From: Amphiura filiformis
Lineage: Eukaryota > Echinodermata > Ophiuroidea > Amphilepidida > Amphiuridae
DNA length: 64,000 nt
Direction: 5' to 3'
Assembly: GCF_039555335.1 (NCBI RefSeq)
Contig: NC_092628.1
Span: forward strand, 71,949,706-72,013,705
Positions 12,110 to 23,414 of this stretch are shown here, piece after piece. How positions within the stretch are numbered: position 1 is the stretch's first letter; every line of letters starts with the position of its first letter. The position numbers and the translations under genes are program-made. Under the pieces are notes generated by a model. That model saw only the letters and a list, made by a program, of their open reading frames with translations. It did no database searches and was not told the origin of the DNA.

Positions 12110-14397
12110 CAGTGTTCGATTTTCATCTATTTTTTTGTGTAGCAAAAATTGCTACTCACTTTCAGATTTGAGTAGCAATTCCAAAATTTTGAGTAGCAGT
12201 TTGTTTTCACCATATTTTATCGATTTTTTTGTATTTCTTGTCTTCTCACAAATTACTCAATCCCGGTACTCAATGCTTAAAAAAATAGACAAAAATCAAG
12301 CACTGCATGGATACCATCTTTAGGCCCCTATTGGAAAAGAGAAAGACCTCACCTTCTGGGAAAATCCACCTTATTCTAGTTAATCATTGCCCTTCCCATC
12401 CATGGATCTGATGTTTTGAAATTGCAACAATAATTTACACATACCACACCCATGCATGGAAAACTGTTACATTTGTTAAGCTTAATATTACTGGGTAATT
12501 TTGTCATTTGGAAGGAAATTTACTAGATGATGTGAAACTTTACCATATAATGCGCCGGTTAACATAGTAGAGAGGCAACGTCCCAGGCAACGTTATATGC
12601 AATTGCAATTGCAGACCGAATGTGGTTCAAAATTCGGCACCTAAACTTCCTAAGCTGATTATCATGTGCCCTTTCTAAACGCAAATTTTCCTAAAAAGTC
12701 CTACATTTTTGAGTAGAGGAAACTCACTTATTTACTAGCTGAAGCATTAAAATAATGTGAGGAATCTATGAAATCCTAAAAATCTTGTGTAGTTTTGGAA
12801 GATTGTCACCAAGGACACACGATATTTCCGTCTCACCACTGAACTATACACCCATATAAACATTGCTACTTCTATGATGTCATAAATGAATATGCATGTT
12901 TTTTGTTATCTGGTAATACATGGAAGCATGGAGCTATTAAATAGATGGAGAAGAAATAGATTACGTAACGCATTGAAACCTTGTGCCGATTTGAAATCTG
13001 ACAAGCTATTCATCGAAAGGTACCTTTTGTTTTGGGACAAAGGGCTTCCGCCATTAAATCGGTAAGCTGACCCGACAGTGTATTAACGCTTTACCTAGCA
13101 GGCTACTGTCAATAAGTGATCAAACGAAAGCGCGTGAAAGCGGCGTCTGGAACGAAAAAGTACCTTTTGTTATAATAACACACAAGGATGTGATTGAGTA
13201 GCCGTAAGCACAAAAAGCACACATTAGCCGCTGAGTACAGTTCGTGATCACCCCACTGACTTCAGGTGCTTCATTTAAATAAATTGAATGCGCTTGCTGA
13301 ATGATTACACATCAAGCATTCAAGGCTGCCATTTATGTCTATAGTACTGTATAATGGTAATAGCTATACGTATACATGTTACAAATAATAAGTATACCGG
13401 TATAGGCCTATATAAAAGTTGTTTCACAAATTGACATTTTATTTTATTTTAAGAAGGAGAATGTCATAAACAGTGGCGTACTGAAGGGGGGGGCAGCTCT
13501 TCTGTGAGAGGTCTTGGGAAGGGATGAGGGAGGAAGAGGTGAAAGAGGGATATGAAGAACGAGAGGGGGTTTGGAGGAAGAGAGAAAGAGGAAGAAATGA
13601 AGAGAAATAAATAAATAGAAGTAAATAAATAGAAAGGTAAGGTAAGAAAAATGATAGGAATGAGAGGGGACAAAATGTAAGAGGGGATGGAGAAGGGAAG
13701 GGAGATAAGAAGAGGGAGTGATACTTCAAGGAAAGAATCAGTACAGAGAAAAGAAAAAGGAATGACAAAATGTAGGCATTATAATAATTATTATAGAAAC
13801 TAAACACAGCCCCCACATAGGCCTAACGCTAACAGCACTATAGGCAGCCATTCGATGATGTCAATGCCTTTATGCGTTACGTATTTAAAACGCCCAGTCA
13901 GATGTATTTTACACCTGCCAAGCACAAGTCACCCAATTTTGAAAATTGGACGTTGAATGTACACTCTCATGAATATTGATTGGCAACATTTTCCAATATG
14001 TCAGCGCTCAAATCGGACACAATAGAACAATAGACCATTCAGTGCGTTGCATGGAAGTATGTAACACAACCATGACACAACATGTCATTTGCATAAAATT
14101 TGCATATAAGGGAGGATACTGTATTTCGTTTAATGGCGTAAACATCACGATTTGGGGACTTTTGGGTCATATTTTTGTGGATGATTTTCTTGGAAATGGA
14201 ATTTATGGAGACATTTTTGACTTCGACAAATGGTAACTTGCAAATGATGGTATATCAGCGTGGTTCACGGTCGCAAGTAGGCATTTTCCCCGATTTTTTT
14301 GGATCGCATTTTTTTGCTACTGGTCTGTGTAGTTGAGTAGCAGTTTGTAGAAAATGACTCGCATTTTGCGATGCGAATCCAGGTAAATCGAACACTG
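12110..14397. mobile_element. hAT-type non-autonomous element (2,288 bp) inserted in the satellite
   Basis: It begins CAGTGTTCGATTT and ends AAATCGAACACTG, a perfect 13-bp TIR. The satellite bases GTGAGATG are present on both sides (12102-12109 and 14398-14405), an exact 8-bp target duplication. Both subterminal regions carry several GAGTAGCA / TGCTACT motifs, typical of transposase-binding subterminal repeats. No transposase ORF is visible, so it is non-autonomous. It contains a purine-rich tract at about 13480-13750. Confidence 0.92.
13480..13750. repeat. Purine-rich (G/A) tract
   Basis: The plus strand is almost wholly A and G over roughly 270 bases inside the hAT-type element. The long Ser/Leu/Phe-rich minus-strand ORF across it is only the complement of this tract. 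Confidence 0.8.
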
Positions 14398-14676
14398 GTG
14401 AGATGAGAGTGATTGCTGACAACACATGACCACACAGCATTACAATGGTCTTTAATTGAACTTGAGATATCCATATGAGTGCATTGAGGAGTCAATAGCA
14501 ATCTAGGGTGAGATGAGAGTGATTGCTGACAACACATGACCACACAGCATTACAATGGTCTTTAATTGAACTTGAGATATCCATATGAGTGCATTGAGGA
14601 GTCAATAGCAATCTAGGGTGAGATGAGAGTGATTGCTGACAACACATGACCACACAGCATTACAATGGTCTTTAAT
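14398..14676. repeat. 110-bp satellite array, right block
   Basis: The satellite resumes after the hAT-type element with units starting at about 14398, 14507 and 14617, the last ending within the unit at CTTTAAT. These units carry the late-array variants (CTTGAGATATCC, AGCAATC), as do the last units before the element. Confidence 0.96.
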
Positions 14677-14971
14677 CAAAATAGTCAATTCTTGATCATC
14701 GTAGCTATCAAGCACACTTTAATAACACATTCTCAACCTACCATTGACCTAGCCTAGTAGCAGCTGTATTCAAAGACTGTGATTGGTCAGTTCTCAAACA
14801 CTCTGTCACATTTAGTCCAAGTCTACAGCTTATAGTCATTACATTGCACACGCTATGCAAATATCTGTGCGTACCGAGTAGGCTCATATGATCGATAGTA
14901 TAATGGCATTCTTAAACTGCTCATTGTATGGTGCTCTAAAATAGCCGTTTTTGTATATATTTCAATTTCAG

Positions 14972-17900
14972 GTGATCTTCATGGCAACTTTCGCGACTTA
15001 GTGTGTTTTGAGAAGGCTCTATGGAGGATGGGTCCATTACTCACACCATGTTCATTTTTGTTTCTAGGTGATTATGTAGACAGAGGAGAATATGGTGTAG
15101 AGGTAAGTAAAAACTTTCAAGGAAATGTGTGAAGAGGTGGCTATGGTTTTATAGTAAATGCTGTAAACCTTTGACGAGATCATACTTTTGTGATGCTGAA
15201 AAGGTGGAAAAACCCAAGTATGACATGTAAATCAGGGACACGACAACAGCAGATTGCATCAGCAGCTAATAAGAGACAAGTGTGTTTAATAAAGTGTATA
15301 TGCAATGTACGCTGTAAAGTAAGATCTCGACAAAGGTTTTCAACAATTTACTGTCAATGCATTCATTATGTTAATAAATCTATTTAGTACCTTTTAATCA
15401 TTCCTATAATTATGTCAGTTCTAGTAATCCAAATTTATAAAAAAGGAAAAACATGAAATGATGCGAGGCAATACATCAAAGTTAATTTAATCAGCAGCAA
15501 CTAGGAGTTGATTATGAGGCTTTAGTTACTATACCTTTTAATAAAAATGTGTACCCACTGTTCATGTAATACTTATGCGGTATGTTCAAATATGTAGCTG
15601 AGAAACTGATTTCGGTTAATAACCAAAGCATGATTATACTACACATTAATTCATAATGTACAGGCTTGCACCTGTTACATGTAATAAGAGAAAAATGTTA
15701 ATGTATGTGTTTGTAATGTGATAAAAAAAAACAGAAAGAAAGAAATTAAATGAAATATTATAAATGAAAGACGCAAAAATGTACAGTGATTTAATTGAAA
15801 TTAATAGGTACTCAACAATCTAATGAATCATGTCTTTTTTCAGGTTGTAGCCTATTTATTGTCACAGAAGTTGTTAGCTCCAGAGAAATTCTTCCTGATT
15901 CGTGGTAATCATGAGTTACGCTCCGTCCAGAAGATGTTCCACTTTGAAGCGTGAGTGTCTTATATTTCATGTTTATTTTTGCTGTTCTTTTATTCTAGGA
16001 ATTTGCATAGCTGTTGCAAAAACATTTTTATTTACAAGGTGTGAAGTTCAGTTGGAAATATAACCTCTAGTATTCAGCTTTAAGTTTGCTCATTTATGCA
16101 ATAAAAATCACACTATATTTATATGTTAATTTTTCGGTGTGCAGCTCTATTTAGAGTACTCTTCAGAAGGTTCCCAAACCATGATGTAAAGTATAGCAAA
16201 ATGTGTGCTAGACAATGAAATTATGATCCATTTCACTCATCTTTTAATATGAAGCTCAGTAAGTCTGAAAATCAATTGTAACTTACGACACATCATAAAA
16301 TCCATTTCACTAACATGACTTATGATCGGTACCCTTCATAAGTAATGGGGATTTACTACAGGGACCTTTGTAAAGTTAAGCCTAGTAAAAGGGTATTCAT
16401 ACCTTGAGAATGGTTACTTGAGATACGAAGGGTTACAGGTTAAGTGAAATGGACCCTTTGTTTTTGTCTAGCATGCAATCTTGTTAATTTACATTAATAA
16501 CCATATGAATAGTACCCTGCATAGTGCAACACATGGAAAACTCAACCTGAATAGTATTACAGAGGTATGCCGTGACATGACTAATATTGTCAGAAAGTAG
16601 TGCCATTGTGTGGTTAGGCCATATATAATTTGGTGTAATATTTCTTATATGATGTTGAAATGTTAGTGTAACGATGATGTTGTATCTTTTTTTTCCAGTG
16701 AATGCTTGAAGAAGTTTGGCAAGACAATAGGTCATCAGATTTGGGAGGCTGTGAACAGTTGCTTTGATGTGATGCCATTAGCTGCAGTAGTAGATAACAA
16801 GGTAGGTAAATGTAATGTAGTGCAATGCAATGTAATGCAATACAATGCAATGTAATGTAATGTAATGCAGTGCAATACAATGTAATGTATGAGGTGTGTG
16901 TCTGTTTGTGCATGCATATTGCATAATCACCCCAAGCGAAAGAAAAAAAAGGCACTGATTTCTAGTGCACTGCGCACAGGCACAATGCCTAGATGTTGAT
17001 CCACAAGCCTCAGCACACTTTACAGGTTGTCGCTGATTACTATGGCCCCACATCAGTCCATAAACAATTAAACAATAACTCAGGGACTTAGCAGCTTAGG
17101 AGTGCACACCACAGAGAACTAAAGTATGTTTTCAAAACAAGCAACTGTTGACCCATCCAACCACATGCTGTCCATGTTCGTTTTTCTAGAAATGCCATAA
17201 AAATGTATCATCCATGATTTGCACCTGAAAAGTATGTGTGTGGGTTTATAAACACCTGCAAACGATAACTAATACATAAGAAATATCTGTGTAAAGTGAA
17301 CACACATTTATGTTTACTGGACAGTGCTACTATAGATTGGAAACAGCATAGACGTGCATTATAAACTGCTATGGCAGTTGGCAGTACAGGGTCAGTCAGC
17401 ACTTGAATAGTGAAAACTTCAAGAGTCCATGGTATGGTATATGAAATTTTAAATGTTTGTGTCCGCAGTTGGATAGTGAAACTGCAAGTGGTGTATCACA
17501 GTCCACAGTTGTTGGTGTTTGTACATGGGGTGTGGGTGTGCCGTCAAACACAGACGTGTTTATGAAAATTGACATTTCAACCATGATCGTTACATCAACC
17601 AGGGACCTTCCCTGTTAGGTCAAGATGTGCAATTGACTGCAAACATCCTAAAATGCATTTGATAGTGAGTTCTCTATTGTTGATATTAAAATCAGTCCCC
17701 ACTTGATAGGTTAAAATCCAACAAAATTGTGTATAATTTGTAAAACAGGATCAACATCCCTGATTGGGTGCAGAAAATCAGAAAAAATGTGACTCTGTTT
17801 TCCCGGCCCTGTACAGTGTACCGGTATGCCTATAAACGCATGTAGGGGTGTGTGTGCATATGTCTTAATGTGTTGTAAACAATAATAGTAATAATAAATA

Positions 17901-20900
17901 AGCCCTTGATATAGCAACCTATACCTGAGAGCCCTTTACAGATACAAGACATAAAATCCATGTTATATATAAACTACATGCTGCTGTGTATAATCCCTTT
18001 GAATGAACACATTAGCAATCTTTAACTTGAATAGTAAAATGTAGTTATAGATCAAGAAGTTGCAATTATTGTGACCAAGCAAATCTGTATGTGTTTGTTA
18101 TGTTTCAGATATTCTGTACACATGGAGGTATACCAAACCCCAAAACAGGATGTACAACTCTAAGAGATATCAATAAAATTCCAGTACCATTGACAGATCC
18201 AGAGACTCAGAGTCCACTAGCCTGGCAGCTAATGTGGAGTGATCCTGTCAAGTGAGTAAGCTTCGTACGATATTATCAATAAGTTAACATATAAGTGCCA
18301 ACATCAGTCGTCATTGAAGACCAGTGGATGCTGATCACAGGCCACCAACCTCCACAATTTAAGTTGTGAGAACTTTGTTTAAATTTGTACTTTCTCGATA
18401 AGTTAACTTTAGTTTTATCATAATACTATTTGCAGAGTGTCTGTCCGCGTGTGCGTGGAGCTATCGCGTGCTCGCAGAGCGCCATTGCGGCATATTAACG
18501 GGCGTGTGCGCGTAGTACCGACAGTGAAGTGCGCGCATTGGAAAGCATTACAGTGTGCATGTGACGTAACAGGTGCATCTCATTGGACCAATAGGCCTGT
18601 TTTCAACACATATTTAAATACGGAACGTGTGCATAGACCTACTGCAGCAGAACATGACTATTTCCGGGGTCCTCCAGAATGGTTAACACAAAAATAATCA
18701 TTATGGTAAGGCCTATAACCCGTTATATTAGTCCTTATTGCGTTCGCATTTCTCCCGATTGATTTCATTACTTTAGTAACGGCCTTTTCAGGGTCCTCCA
18801 ATGTAGGGGCTTGGGGCTTGGAATTGGCGAACGATGAGTTTCCATATTTATATGGGTACCGAAGTAAGCGTCACAGTTACAAAATAGAGTTGTGCATGTC
18901 ATGTTGTGTCTTGATCACTGAGAGACGTAGGCCTATGTCATAGTAGTTTAAAAGGTCAGGGCAGGTATATGGGTAACGGGTAGTTTGGTAATTAGGCCTA
19001 TTACGAGAACCACCTAACCCGAGAACCGCGAAATCTAGTCTAATATAACTGAGAGAGGTCTGATTATGAAAAAAGGCACAAAAATGTACTCATTTCCAGT
19101 TGAAAACTAGTGTATTAGTCTGCGCCCAAGTGGCTGGTTGCTGGAAGCACTTGCTTGGGGCGTGAGAGGTCCTGAGAACAAAACTCATCAGGTCCTTATA
19201 TCTTGTGGTTAATTGATGAGACTCATGATCACAAGGTTAAGGGTTCAAGGCACATCACAGCCAATGTGTTTTGTTCTTGGGCAAGGCACTTAATCCTGTT
19301 TACTTAACCCAGGTGACATATAATTATGAACTAAATTGTGAATTGGTACCAGCTTAAAGCTGGGAAACTTAACATTCGTTGTGTGGGAGGGTTAATGGAC
19401 ATCAATATATCATCAACATATTACCTTGTTTTGCCGTGACACACACAACATTTTGGGGTCCACCCTATAACTAAATTGGTGCGTCTATAAAGGTCAGCGA
19501 TGACCTGGTGCAAGCATACTATGGTGCAGCACTGTGATGGCAAAAACTATCACATGGAGAGGCTGATAATGAAAATGATAAATGGCAATCAACTAATGAA
19601 CTGACTGGAATTGGTGTATGAGAGATATAAAAAAGTATAATTGATCAAGTTCCAAGTTAATAAACAAACATCCACCTTGTTTTATACTTCAGATCAGACT
19701 TATTGACGATAGAACAAGAAGAAGAATTAATAGACAATGGTGGCTATATCTTCAACACGAGGAGAGGCACAGCTCACATGTTCAGCTGTGATGCATTGGA
19801 AAGGTTTCTCAAAGACCACAATTTGTCGCATGTTGTACGAGCACATGAAGTTCAACAAGCTGGCTTTCAGGTGAGATGAAAATATTGATGATCATAGCTG
19901 TGTGAAAATATTGGCTTGGTTGGTCCACTTGCTGTTGTGCTTTCATGAAGTTCTAGTGAGAACTTGATGTCATTCGCCAGATTCTAACCATGTGTATTGC
20001 GGAGGTACTTCATGAAATGTTCAGAGTTCATTGACTTATAATTATGGCAAATATGTGACCAAAATCAGTGCACATGCACAACACAGATGTATATTGAGCA
20101 TTAGATAGCTCGAGATGTGCATTAAGCGCTCCACAGACTCCGAGTATTAGACGTACAATATTGTGTGTAACATATCTCGTTATTTAATCTATTGCCATTC
20201 TATTTCCAGTAATGTTTGTTCTAACGAATGTTTGATGACCTAAAAATCGATAATATGTTACATATAATATCTAGTAGAAATATATTATCGATTTTACGTC
20301 ATCAAACATTCATTAGAACTTAAACATTACTGGAAATAGAATGGCAATAGATTAAACAACGTAGATATGTTACATACAATATTTTATGTACAATAAAAAG
20401 TCTGAATACTGCTTTATGATTGAGCCACACACATGTCAAGCATTCAACACATAGTATGAAATATAATGAAAATGCCAGCAATGTTTTTTATATGACATTA
20501 CTTGTATCATATCTGTAAACAGTAGATTAAGGTACACCTGCCCTACATGCTTAATGTGGGTGTAATGCAGAGCTTCAAGAGACATGGATCATAAAAACAA
20601 GAATGAATATCATATCAGAAACTTATAAATTTACACAGGTGGAAAACATAACACAGACATGCTTACAAGCCAGGAATTAGTACACATTACAGAGAATGGG
20701 TTCTTGAGTAACTTGGAATAATTGCTGTTATTAGTGCCATTTGAAGTACACATTAAATTATCAACAATGATCTCATTATTTTCTTTTCTCTACTTTTCCC
20801 ATTATCTTTACAGGTACAACAGAAAGGTCAGTTACTGACAGTGTTCTCATCATCTCATTACTGCGGTGGTTCAAATGAAGCAGCATGCATTCTGGCTGAT

Positions 20901-20939
20901 AGGCATAAACTACGTACGATACGATTAGACACGACATGA
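14972..20939 (+). CDS. PPP-family serine/threonine protein phosphatase, catalytic part (six exons, 5' end not found)
   Basis: Exons: 14972-15102, 15844-15950, 16699-16801, 18109-18251, 19693-19870, 20814-20939 (TGA 20937-20939), all with GT-AG borders and matching phases. They give 261 residues. The metal-dependent PPP signatures come in order: GDLHGNF at the first exon, GDYVDRG, RGNHE (15901-15915), FCTHGG (His codon 18121), VRAHE (about 19835-19849) and SSSHYCGG in the last exon, so all metal ligands and the catalytic residues are present. The product should remove phosphate from Ser/Thr. Compared with PP1/PP2A, the usual SAPNYC loop is [12 protein letters not shown], and the segment after GDLHG reads [13 protein letters not shown], so this is not a canonical subfamily member. 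About 50 N-terminal residues of the domain, the start codon and any N-terminal extension are missing upstream. The introns hold several repeats. Family assignment is firm; the subfamily is unknown. Confidence 0.93.
16203..16474. mobile_element. Intronic MITE-like inverted repeat
   Basis: The left end TGCTAGACAA with CCATTTCACT is matched in inverted order by AGTGAAATGG and TTGTCTAGCA on the right, within an intron of the phosphatase gene. Imperfect, non-coding. Confidence 0.55.
16808..16892. repeat. Pentanucleotide microsatellite (TGTAA/TGCAA)n
   Basis: A run of degenerate 5-base units (AATGT, AATGC) begins right after the exon ending at 16801, inside the phosphatase intron. Minus-strand ORFs through it encode only a repetitive His/Ile/Leu pattern and are not genes. 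Confidence 0.9.
18430..18700. other. CpG-rich patch inside a phosphatase intron
   Basis: This stretch is clearly richer in GC and CpG than its surroundings and contains GTGACGTAAC (a CRE/ATF-like core) and ATTGGACCAAT (paired CCAAT boxes). It also gives an 86-codon ORF that I do not recognise. It could be an internal promoter, an enhancer or a repeat fragment. Confidence 0.3.
19185..19330 (+). mobile_element. tRNA-derived SINE fragment (probable)
   Basis: An A-box-like GTGGTTAATTGATGAG is followed by a B-box-like GGTTCAAGGC, then by TTCTTGGGCAAGGCACTTAA, a body motif I recall from invertebrate SINEs. It lies in a phosphatase intron. Confidence 0.5.
20153..20391. mobile_element. Foldback element, arms ~100 bp
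   Basis: The left arm (GTACAATATTGTGTGTAACA, then a stretch with CTATTGCCATTCTATTTCCA) is repeated inverted on the right almost base for base, ending near TTTTATGTAC. It is non-coding and lies in the last phosphatase intron. Confidence 0.85.
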
Positions 20940-21264
20940 CACGTCAGTATGGTTATCACAAGGGCAATGTGCAGTAGTAACTCTTAAGGGCTGAAGAACA
21001 CACAAGAATACAGTTTTTAGATTTAATATATTGGCTTCATATGTACATAGGGTCATTAGCATTCTAATGATCTTTTTAGCGTTTCCTTATTATTAGGCAA
21101 AATCAAAGAAAACTTTTGTGTTAGCCTCATCAGTCAGACCATCTCAATATCAAAATATATTTGGAAAGAATAATTTTTCCCTTAAAATGAGCACTGGTTG
21201 ACAATGTTGCTATAAAAAAATCCTGATTTTGGGTAGTTTTAATGATATATTATTACCGTACTGA

Positions 21265-21331
21265 CTCGAGTATAGTCCCACCCCATTTTTAGGTCAACAT
21301 TTTTCAAAATTGGGGGTGGGACTATACTCGA
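21265..21331. repeat. Short hairpin, CTCGAGTATAGTCCCACCCC arms
   Basis: The left 20 bases are repeated inverted as GGGGTGGGACTATACTCG, separated by about 25 bases. Probably a small MITE remnant downstream of the phosphatase gene. Confidence 0.6.
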
Positions 21332-21438
21332 ATTTCAAATTTCAAACATTTTACATGGCTTGATCAGCAAATGAGGTGCTGAAATTTCATGATGTGATCC
21401 AATTAGCCAATCAGGAACCACCTCCAAATTAAGGCAGT

Positions 21439-22036
21439 GCAATTGAATACCTGAGTGGAAGAAGGGCCCAACTCCATCAAAACTGTTTTTGAGATATTAA
21501 AGAAAAAACTATATATTTGGAAAAGTTTTATAGACAGAATGTTTTCATCTTCAGGGGATCTTTACTACATGAACATACAATATTACATACATTTGAAATT
21601 ATATTTGATGTTTCCATGGCAACGGTACAGGTCTTAATACGAGCTGGAGTTGGGCCCTTCTTCCAGTAATATACTTCAAGTGCCAGTTCCGTAGGCAGGT
21701 GTGTTATAAATAGCTACAGAAATTTGGAAATTATCCATTAATTGTACAAGTAGAAGCATGTAATATGTTAGCAAGAAAGTTTATTGTAGTTGAAAGCAGA
21801 TTTCATGGATGAACAAAATTCTTCTATTTGTGGAAGAAGGGCCCAACTCCGTGGAGTTGGGCCTTTCTTCCATAAAAACAATGATTAAGTGTATGTGGAA
21901 GATTATTTAGAGAGTGGATTTTGGCTCATCTTTCACACACAAGGAAGAACAGTCTGCTGGCAATAAAATGCTGGGTCTAACTCATTTTTGTAAAAAATTG
22001 GAGTTGGGCCCTTCTTCCACTCAGGTATTCAATTGC
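21439..22036. mobile_element. Non-autonomous element with perfect 37-bp TIRs and five copies of a 19-bp motif
   Basis: The left end GCAATTGAATACCTGAGTGG continues into GGAAGAAGGGCCCAACTCC; the right end is its exact inverted copy over 37 bp. The same 19-bp motif recurs inside at 21646-21664 (inverted), 21832-21850 (direct) and 21853-21871 (inverted, one mismatch), the last two forming a central hairpin. Regular spacing suggests protein-binding sites. ORFs inside are short and unrecognised. Confidence 0.85.
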
Positions 22037-22397
22037 TACTGTGATAAAAAAAGTACCGAAATACTTCTGTCAAAGCAGCCAACAATTATTTCCCCCTTAT
22101 GTGCTTCTGACTGTCAACCATGCCAACGCACTTGTGATTGGTTAGTATTGTATACAAGGTTGTGCGTTCGCGTTGTTGTTTGCAATATGTGATATACAAT
22201 CGCGGTCGGATCATGTATAGCTGTTGAAAGCTGATGAAAGCTGTGTTCATGATATTGAAATTTCTAGTATAAGTCCTGTGATTCTGAAAAAAACCATTTT
22301 GGTTAGCATGACGAGCACAAAATGAAATGAGCATTTTCAGTGTCTGATCCTTATCATTTTTTGAGTAGTGAAGTTCAGCATTAAAAATCCCAACATT

Positions 22398-22660
22398 GGG
22401 CTATTCCATTTAAAATCCAAACTCCCCCTGTGGAAGATTTTGGAAATATCTTCCACAGGGGGAGTATGATTTTCAAAGGGAATGAACACATTAGCAGCTC
22501 CATTTGAAACTCACCCATCCCTCAGTGGAAGATTCAGGGTGAATGAAATTGAAATGGAGCTGCCTAATGTGTTCATTTCATTTGAAAAACATACTCCCTC
22601 TGTGGAAGATATTTCCAAAATCTTCCACAGGGGGAGTTTGGATTTTAAATGGAATAGCCC
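22398..22660. mobile_element. Palindromic MITE, GGGCTATTCC family, copy 1
   Basis: It starts GGGCTATTCCATTTAAAATC and ends with the complement GATTTTAAATGGAATAGCCC, and is flanked by ATT on both sides. Internal arms (CCCCCTGTGGAAGAT and complements) fold back as well. Related copies lie at 32864, 42050 and 45941. Confidence 0.88.
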
Positions 22661-23020
22661 ATTCTTTCGGTTTCAGAATAAAATATCAATTATATAAATG
22701 AAAGAACAAAACAAAAAATGACGTCAAGCACAAAGATGTAAAGTGTTCATTTTTATAGTATATCAAATGTGATAAGTAGGTAATTAATACTTGATACAAG
22801 ATGTACAAGTAAATAATGAAGAAAATGTTTTGAAGTATGTAGGAAAGGCAGCTGATTTTGTATGGATTTAACCAGGACATTTACTACTTAGTCTGTGAAT
22901 TGAGAGTTTAAATTTATTTTCAAGTCGTTCCATATATATTTAATTTCATTACAAAGTGACTTTGTTACTCTATATCCATTCCAAGGGATGTGCAAAGGGG
23001 CAAACAATCAATGTCTACCA

Positions 23021-23414
23021 TGTAGGCCCATGAAAGTCAATTCCGAGTTTATCATCACTTTTTTTTTCCAGGTTGGTGAGGCGGACTTTTTCATTTTTCA
23101 TTATTTCATCAGATTTCATTATTGACCTAAAGTGCGTGTTGATTTAAAGCAAAATGGAAATAAATACGACAAAGAAATTTTCACGAAAGGTAGGGACTAG
23201 AAAAGAGCCTGGTTTTGCTTCCAAGTTATGAATTTATATGTTTTACAAACAAAAATATATGTTTCCAATTGCTAAAACTGGTGAAAACACTGATACTTTG
23301 AAAATAATGAATTATTTTGGCATTTTTGAAAATTTGACGCAGTTGTTTTTGGTGTCCAAATAGTGATTCGGGCGGGGGACGATAAACTTGGAATCGACTT
23401 TTCACGCGCCTACA
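23021..23414. mobile_element. MITE with ~35-bp imperfect TIRs
   Basis: The left end TGTAGGCCCATGAAAGTCAA with CCGAGTTTATC is matched inverted by GATAAACTTGGAATCGACTT with GCGCCTACA on the right. Non-coding. Confidence 0.7.

Noticed and set aside
13439-13816. 125-codon Ser/Leu-rich minus-strand ORF
   Set aside because: It is the complement of a purine-rich tract inside a hAT-type element.
11221-14676. Regular 110-bp repeats as a CRISPR array
   Set aside because: Units are contiguous with no spacers, in a eukaryotic genome; this is a satellite.
16614-17053. Overlapping minus-strand ORFs near the third phosphatase exon
   Set aside because: They translate the complement of a phosphatase exon and of a pentanucleotide microsatellite.
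18437-18697. 86-codon ORF in a CpG-rich phosphatase intron
   Set aside because: No recognisable domain or splice support; explained by base composition.
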